Shown one piece after another: positions 59,644-64,000 of a stretch of 64,000 nucleotides of DNA. Each line of letters opens with the position of its first letter. The stretch's first letter is position 1. Source of the DNA: Cryomorphaceae bacterium (lineage in GTDB: Bacteria; Bacteroidota; Bacteroidia; Flavobacteriales; Schleiferiaceae). The stretch is from assembly GCA_024639785.1 (NCBI GenBank), contig JAHEGI010000002.1, positions 93,803-157,802 of the forward strand, given 5' to 3'. The translations under genes were made by a program, and so were the position numbers. Under the pieces are notes generated by a model. It searched no databases. It was not told the origin of the DNA and saw only the letters and a program-made list of their open reading frames with translations.

Positions 59644-61707
59644 ATGGCATTGTTCCGCCGTTTTTTCCTAGCACTGCTGTTTTTTCTCCCGACCGTTCTT
59701 GGGGCTCAAACACTAGACCTGGTGCAGGCACCAAACTTATCTAAATGTACTGGGGATTCCTTGCGTCTGACGATGACCATCAGTACGCCGGGTATGGCTG
59801 CAGCGAATGATTTCTATGTATTGCTCGCACCGGGAATGAAAGCTGCCTTTACGCAAGCCACGAGCGATACGCTAGACATTGTCAAATGGCAATCCATTAC
59901 GCCAGCACCAACCGGTACCGTAGCGGATACGATTTCTGCGGGTGTGAAATATGCCTGGGTGGTAATTCCTGTGACGATCACTACGAATAATTTCTACAGT
60001 CTTGCAGTTCGATCCACCAGTCCGATTTTGTGGTCTGATACCATCCAAATGACGGTAAATGTCGCGCCTGAGGTGACTATTGACTCCATCATTGGTGGAT
60101 TTGAAAACCTATACAGCGGAGGACCCGATTGGGGAATGTGCGAAGGAGATACCATTGTGTTGTATGCCACCAAAGGGTTAGATAGTTATGTCTGGACGAA
60201 TGGGGGTAGCGCTATTTCTGGAGCTACATCAGATTCCTTATTGGTATTTGCGAGTGGAACCTATGGCGTTACTGGATCTTCTGGAAATTGTGACGTCATG
60301 AGCGTGGACACAATCATCAATATCTACAGTCCGCAAACAACAATTACCCATATCCCAACAGGGATGTTTACCCTCACCGTTTTAGACAAAGACAGCCAAG
60401 TAGATTCGTTGGCCTTCTGCGAAACGGAGTCGATCACCTTGCGTGGTCCTACCACATTCGCCCCGGGCACAAGTGTGGCATACCAATGGGTGAAGGATTC
60501 CATCGACCAATTTGGCCAAACATTAAAAGTGACGATAAACGGTGCAACTAACCGTGACTTTACCACGAATTCCTCCGGATTGTATTCTTTGGTTACCTCT
60601 TGGTTCCCGGGAGGATGTCCAGATACCAGCTACAGTGTAGAATTATTTGTGGATACGGTACCGGATACCTTCATTGAAAACATCATGTGGTCATGGCAAA
60701 GTGCGGCGTCCTTGGATATCTGCCCGGGTGATTCCACATTATTGCGCAGCAATGCAACAAGCTTAACCAATGATTGGACCTTCCAATGGGAAGTGAAATA
60801 CCCAATTAGTACGGGCACATGGCAAGCAATTCCAGGCGAAGATCAGCCAGACCTCATCGTAGATACTGCCTTGGTTGCAGGTTCGGCTCAATACCGTTTA
60901 GTGATTAACAGCGAAAGTTGTGACTTTACTACAGCGCCGCTCCAAGTGAATGTGATTCCACTTCCTACGGTTAACGTGGCCCCCAAGGATAGTCTAGCAC
61001 TTTGTGCCGGTGATTCAGTCTTGATTGGTGCCACAGGAAACGGTTTGAGCTATCAGTGGACTTGGGCTACCGGGTCGTATTCTGGGGTATCTTTCTATGC
61101 AAAGGACCCAGGGACGTATGTGGTTGAAGCGACTGGAGCAAATAACTGTACCAGCTTTGACACGTTAAAGATCACGCAAATTGTCGTGACGCCCAATGCA
61201 GGGCCTGACCAAGTCATCATGCCGGGCGACGTAGTGCAACTCAACGCGTCAGGCGGTTTACAGTATTACTGGTATGCAGATAAGCCGGCCTACTTCAGTG
61301 ATCCCTACAATCCGAATGCACAGACCCGCCCTACCAGCGACACCACGTGGTACTTCGTGGAGGTCCGCAGTGCACTGGGCTGTTGGGGTATTGATTCCAT
61401 GATGGTGGTACAATTTGATCCAGCGACCCTCTTGCCCAACATCAGCAATGTCATGAATGTGATCACACCCAATGGAGATGGCTTCAATGACGTATTTGAC
61501 CTCTCCGAAGTCGTTCAAGCGGACTCCTGTGATCTTGTCATCCTAGATCGTTGGGGATCAAGAGTGTATGAAGAAGGACGCTACATGTCTGGTTGGGATG
61601 GCCGCAATACGGGCGGAGACCCACTTCCTGACGGAACGTATTACTATTTGCTGCTCTGCGACGGGGAACCTCGCTACCGCGGCGCCATTACAGTTATTCG
61701 CAATTAA
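59644..61707 (+). CDS. Ig-like secreted protein with type IX (type B) C-terminal domain
   Basis: A 687-residue secreted protein. Signal peptide 1-21 (LALLFFLPTVLGAQ). The body is a series of beta-sandwich Ig-like modules of about 90-100 residues, each with a Cys and a CxGDS/L-type beginning (LSKCTGDSLRL, MCEGDTIVLYA, FCETESITLRG, ICPGDSTLLRS, LCAGDSVLIGA). The C-terminal ~90 residues are the gliding-associated domain: MNVITPNGDGFNDVFDL ... LDRWGSRVYEE ... GWDGRNTGGDPLPDGTYYYLLL. The ATG at 59644 gives the signal peptide directly. It is 14 bases upstream of the PorP/SprF gene. Confidence 0.9.
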   Translation: MALFRRFFLALLFFLPTVLGAQTLDLVQAPNLSKCTGDSLRLTMTISTPGMAAANDFYVLLAPGMKAAFTQATSDTLDIVKWQSITPAPTGTVADTISAGVKYAWVVIPVTITTNNFYSLAVRSTSPILWSDTIQMTVNVAPEVTIDSIIGGFENLYSGGPDWGMCEGDTIVLYATKGLDSYVWTNGGSAISGATSDSLLVFASGTYGVTGSSGNCDVMSVDTIINIYSPQTTITHIPTGMFTLTVLDKDSQVDSLAFCETESITLRGPTTFAPGTSVAYQWVKDSIDQFGQTLKVTINGATNRDFTTNSSGLYSLVTSWFPGGCPDTSYSVELFVDTVPDTFIENIMWSWQSAASLDICPGDSTLLRSNATSLTNDWTFQWEVKYPISTGTWQAIPGEDQPDLIVDTALVAGSAQYRLVINSESCDFTTAPLQVNVIPLPTVNVAPKDSLALCAGDSVLIGATGNGLSYQWTWATGSYSGVSFYAKDPGTYVVEATGANNCTSFDTLKITQIVVTPNAGPDQVIMPGDVVQLNASGGLQYYWYADKPAYFSDPYNPNAQTRPTSDTTWYFVEVRSALGCWGIDSMMVVQFDPATLLPNISNVMNVITPNGDGFNDVFDLSEVVQADSCDLVILDRWGSRVYEEGRYMSGWDGRNTGGDPLPDGTYYYLLLCDGEPRYRGAITVIRN

Positions 61708-61721
61708 TCGCATCTGATTCC

Positions 61722-63224
61722 ATGAAAAAGACTTTCCTATTTGTTTTCGCTCTAGGTAGCATCCTGGCACAAGGCCAGCAGCTTCCTTTATATGCGAATT
61801 ACTTCTTCGCTCCTCAAATGACGAATCCAGCCACTTCAGGAGCAGATGGTTTCAGCGAATTAACCACCATGCACCGCCAACAATGGCAAGGAATGGAAGG
61901 TGCCCCTGAAACTTCGGCACTCGTCTTCAATGGTGCCATGAATAAAGAGCGCATTGGATATTCTGTGTATGCCTTCACGGATAAAACGGATATCGTAAGC
62001 CGCTCTGGTATCTATGGCAATTATGCCTATCATGCGCAGCTTTCAGAGAATTCAGCATTGAGCATGGGGGTAGGGCTAGGCTACGTAAATAACGCCTTTG
62101 ACATGGCGTCTGTTCGCGTGAAGAACGAAGGTGACCCCTTCTTGTTCCCTGCAAATCAGAACGGAACGCTTGACATGACGTTAGGTGTGAATTTGCGTGT
62201 GGCAGACTTCAACCTTGGCCTCAGTGTGCCTCAGTTACTCAATCCAACCATCACCTACAGTAACAACTACGATGGACCGGTAGCGTATCATTTGATTCGT
62301 CATTACGTGGCTCGCACCCAATATGACATCAATATCCAGAAAGACCGCATGGTCCTTTCTCCCATGGTCACGGTACGTGCAGCCGCCTTTGTCAAGCCGC
62401 AAGTCGACGCGGGCTTGTTGTTTGACATGAAAGAGTATGGCTACCTCGGTGCTATGTATCGCTCGAATTATGCTGCAACGATCAATGCGGGGGTGCATTT
62501 GACTCCCGTGCTTTCTTTGGGCTATGCCCATGAGTTTAGCACCAATACCTATGCGTCTTATTTGGGTATGTCTAATGAGTTTATTCTATCCTACAAGTTT
62601 GGTGACAACAACCGCAATGAGCGCATGGAAGCGGAAATCAAGCGTCTCAAAGACAAGCAACGCCAATCTAGCCAAGAGACTGAGAAACTTCTGAATGAGC
62701 GATTCGAAGAGTTCAAAGAGGAACTTGGCGCAGCGCAAGTGGCCGAATTGGAAAAGCAAAAAGAAGCGTGGAAAACAGAAGGCTTGCAACTCCAAGAGGC
62801 AGGTGCTCAAAATGGTGGCTTGCGTGGAAACCAAAATAGCAACCAAGGCGGAGGCAACAACGATGGCTTTGCTGATGGGGGCTCTTGGGATCAAGGTTCT
62901 TCGTCGATGAATAATGGTGGGGCCATCAACAATGAAGGAGCCATCAAAGGTTACCGCAATGATGAATACGCCAACAACGTAGCACCAGGATCACCAGGCT
63001 ACTATGTAACCGCGGGTGTTTATGGCGAAGCAGTCAATGCGGAGCGCATGGCGAGCAGCCTATCCAAAAAAGGAATTACGGCCAAAGTCTTCCGTGACAA
63101 CCGCAACAACATGTACTATGTGTACTTGCTCAAATTCCGCAACTATGAGGGAGCGGATCGTGCGAAGAGTTCAGGCCTAAATGGTCAGTACTCAGGTAAA
63201 CTATGGATCAAGGTGGTTGAGTAA
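61722..63224 (+). CDS. PorP/SprF type IX membrane protein with C-terminal SPOR domain
   Basis: A 500-residue outer-membrane protein. Signal peptide 1-18 (LFVFALGSILAQG). Residues about 20-300 are the PorP/SprF barrel: PLYANYFFAPQMTNPATSG, HRQQWQGMEGAPET, NPTITYSNNYDGPVAYHL, FGDNNRNERME. A coiled coil follows (about 305-365, ERMEAEIKRLKDKQRQSSQE onward), then a Gly/Asn-rich linker (about 370-425) and a SPOR-like domain at 426-500 (GYYVTAGVYGEAVNAERM, GITAKVFRDNRN, YYVYLLKFRNYEGADRA). SPOR domains bind denuded peptidoglycan, so this barrel could be tethered to the wall. It lies between two type IX cargo genes; the stop overlaps the next ATG (TAATG). Confidence 0.88.
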   Translation: MKKTFLFVFALGSILAQGQQLPLYANYFFAPQMTNPATSGADGFSELTTMHRQQWQGMEGAPETSALVFNGAMNKERIGYSVYAFTDKTDIVSRSGIYGNYAYHAQLSENSALSMGVGLGYVNNAFDMASVRVKNEGDPFLFPANQNGTLDMTLGVNLRVADFNLGLSVPQLLNPTITYSNNYDGPVAYHLIRHYVARTQYDINIQKDRMVLSPMVTVRAAAFVKPQVDAGLLFDMKEYGYLGAMYRSNYAATINAGVHLTPVLSLGYAHEFSTNTYASYLGMSNEFILSYKFGDNNRNERMEAEIKRLKDKQRQSSQETEKLLNERFEEFKEELGAAQVAELEKQKEAWKTEGLQLQEAGAQNGGLRGNQNSNQGGGNNDGFADGGSWDQGSSSMNNGGAINNEGAIKGYRNDEYANNVAPGSPGYYVTAGVYGEAVNAERMASSLSKKGITAKVFRDNRNNMYYVYLLKFRNYEGADRAKSSGLNGQYSGKLWIKVVE

Positions 63225-64000
63225 TGGGTAGACTCTTAACCATTATTGCCCTGGGTTTCGGCCTCTTGTGGACCAGTCAAAACGCTCAAGCAGCGCATTT
63301 GGTTGGTGGAGAGATCACCTATACCTGCAATGGGAGCAATAACTACACCATCAAGCTACGTGTGTACCGCGATTGCAATAGTGGCGGAGCGCAGTTTGAC
63401 AATACTGTGACGTTCACCATTTTTGACAACACCGGGGCTCAGCTCTATAACCCGACGGTAAACAAGGGGACGACCATCAATGTCCCCGCGGGAACGGGAA
63501 ATCCGTGTCTGACGACGCCACCGAATATTTGTACGGAATACGCGGATTACGTCCATACCATGACGTTGCCAGCGCGCGTAGGCGGCTACACTATTTCGTA
63601 TCAGCGTTGTTGCCGGAATGCGACAATTTCAAATATCGCAGCGAGTGGCAAGGGCAATACCTACACTGTGCAGATACCTTCTATGGATAACTGCAATAGT
63701 TCTCCGGAATTCACCACTGTCCCGCCGATTGTATTGTGCCTGAATGATTTTCAAAACATCAATTCCTCGGCGACAGATGCTGATGGCGATTCGCTCTATT
63801 ATGAGTTCTGCGACATCCTCAATGGAGGTTCTAGTGGCAATGCCTCTCCAAATCCGGCGGCAGCTCCACCCTACGCGGTAATTCCTTTTATCGCGCCTCA
63901 AACGAGCATCAGCCCTATTCCCGGGAATCCTGCATTGAATATTGATCCCAATACGGGATACATCACGGGTGTCGCGAATACCACCGGCCAGTTCGTAGTG
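63224..64000 (+). CDS. 'AHLVGGE' Cys-rich secreted protein (probable type IX cargo), cut by right edge
   Basis: The first 259 codons are visible. Signal peptide about 1-23 (LLTIIALGFGLLWTSQNAQA), then AHLVGGEITYTCNGSNNYTIKLRVYRDCNSGG and SYQRCCRNATISN. This N-terminal domain is closely similar to that of the protein at 30659-32866 (shared VYRDCNS, NPCL, CTEYA, SYQRCCRNATI, DADGDSLYYE), so the missing part may likewise contain PKD modules and a type IX signal domain. It is coupled to the PorP/SprF-SPOR gene by a one-base overlap. Confidence 0.85.
   Translation, partial: MGRLLTIIALGFGLLWTSQNAQAAHLVGGEITYTCNGSNNYTIKLRVYRDCNSGGAQFDNTVTFTIFDNTGAQLYNPTVNKGTTINVPAGTGNPCLTTPPNICTEYADYVHTMTLPARVGGYTISYQRCCRNATISNIAASGKGNTYTVQIPSMDNCNSSPEFTTVPPIVLCLNDFQNINSSATDADGDSLYYEFCDILNGGSSGNASPNPAAAPPYAVIPFIAPQTSISPIPGNPALNIDPNTGYITGVANTTGQFVV

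Overview
The window is chromosomal DNA of a Bacteroidota member, most likely an uncultured aquatic Flavobacteriales. Five things support this. The gliding genes gldD and gldE sit next to mutY and ssb. There are several secreted proteins with the gliding-motility/type IX (type B) C-terminal domain and a PorP/SprF protein. The small-protein/RNase G and purH-mreBCD-mrdA-rodA gene orders are those of the phylum. Promoters match the Bacteroidota -7 element TAnnTTTG. Start codons lack Shine-Dalgarno sequences. G+C is about half by eye, coding density is very high, and no gene-free stretch exceeds 300 bases. I saw no prophage, insertion sequence, CRISPR array or rRNA.

Layout. 1-6.9 kb (minus): rplU-rpmA, a terminator, then serS, a lipoprotein, a DUF4286 protein, an S9 peptidase, an M16 peptidase and an O-methyltransferase cut by the left edge. 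7-10.5 kb (plus): a two-gene M16 pair that splits the catalytic features between subunits. 10.6-12.6 kb: an EamA transporter divergent from a COX15/CtaA haem A synthase. 12.8-16.2 kb (minus): mutY-ssb-gldE-gldD. 16.3-19.3 kb (plus): HU, a TPR protein, a 29-residue basic bS22/mS38-like protein, RNase G, recX. 19.4-26.9 kb: threonine aldolase, prfB, a 1076-residue type IX cargo protein, an ArsC-like reductase, fumC and a small membrane protein. 27-30.7 kb: a mannose-1-phosphate guanylyltransferase, adk, obg, a PAP2 phosphatase, crcB. 30.7-35.1 kb (minus): HMG-CoA reductase and a GYDIA-type GHMP kinase (mevalonate pathway) coupled to a PKD-rich type IX cargo gene. 35.2-37.7 kb (minus): a NrtR/AraR-like Nudix regulator and a sodium/sugar symporter. 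38-40.2 kb: two small membrane proteins, a PhoD-like phosphatase, tRNA-Phe. 40.4-50.2 kb (plus): a PlsC-acyl-CoA synthetase fusion, then coaX, an outer-membrane protein, a TPR protein, lptC, a small membrane protein, a CorC/HlyC-type protein and a PpiD-type isomerase. 50.3-57.3 kb (minus): purH-mreB-mreC-mreD-mrdA-rodA. 57.4-59.4 kb: an ABC permease, an fRMsr-type GAF protein, dgkA. 59.6-64 kb (plus): an Ig-like type IX cargo protein, a PorP/SprF protein ending in a SPOR domain, and the start of a second 'AHLVGGE' cargo protein.

Much of the window is envelope biology: cell-shape machinery, LPS export, periplasmic folding, gliding/type IX factors and their cargo. The rest is housekeeping.

Most interesting observations: (i) a set of transcription units whose -7 box lies only 4-7 nt from the start codon, implying leaderless mRNAs, two of them as overlapping divergent promoters; (ii) the PorP/SprF-coiled-coil-SPOR fusion between two type IX cargo genes; (iii) two helically phased AGTACT palindromes in the promoter of the Nudix regulator; (iv) a CoaX lacking its usual catalytic Asp; (v) a GldD without a lipobox; (vi) a prfB without the programmed frameshift; (vii) an Aas-like acyltransferase-acyl-CoA synthetase fusion.
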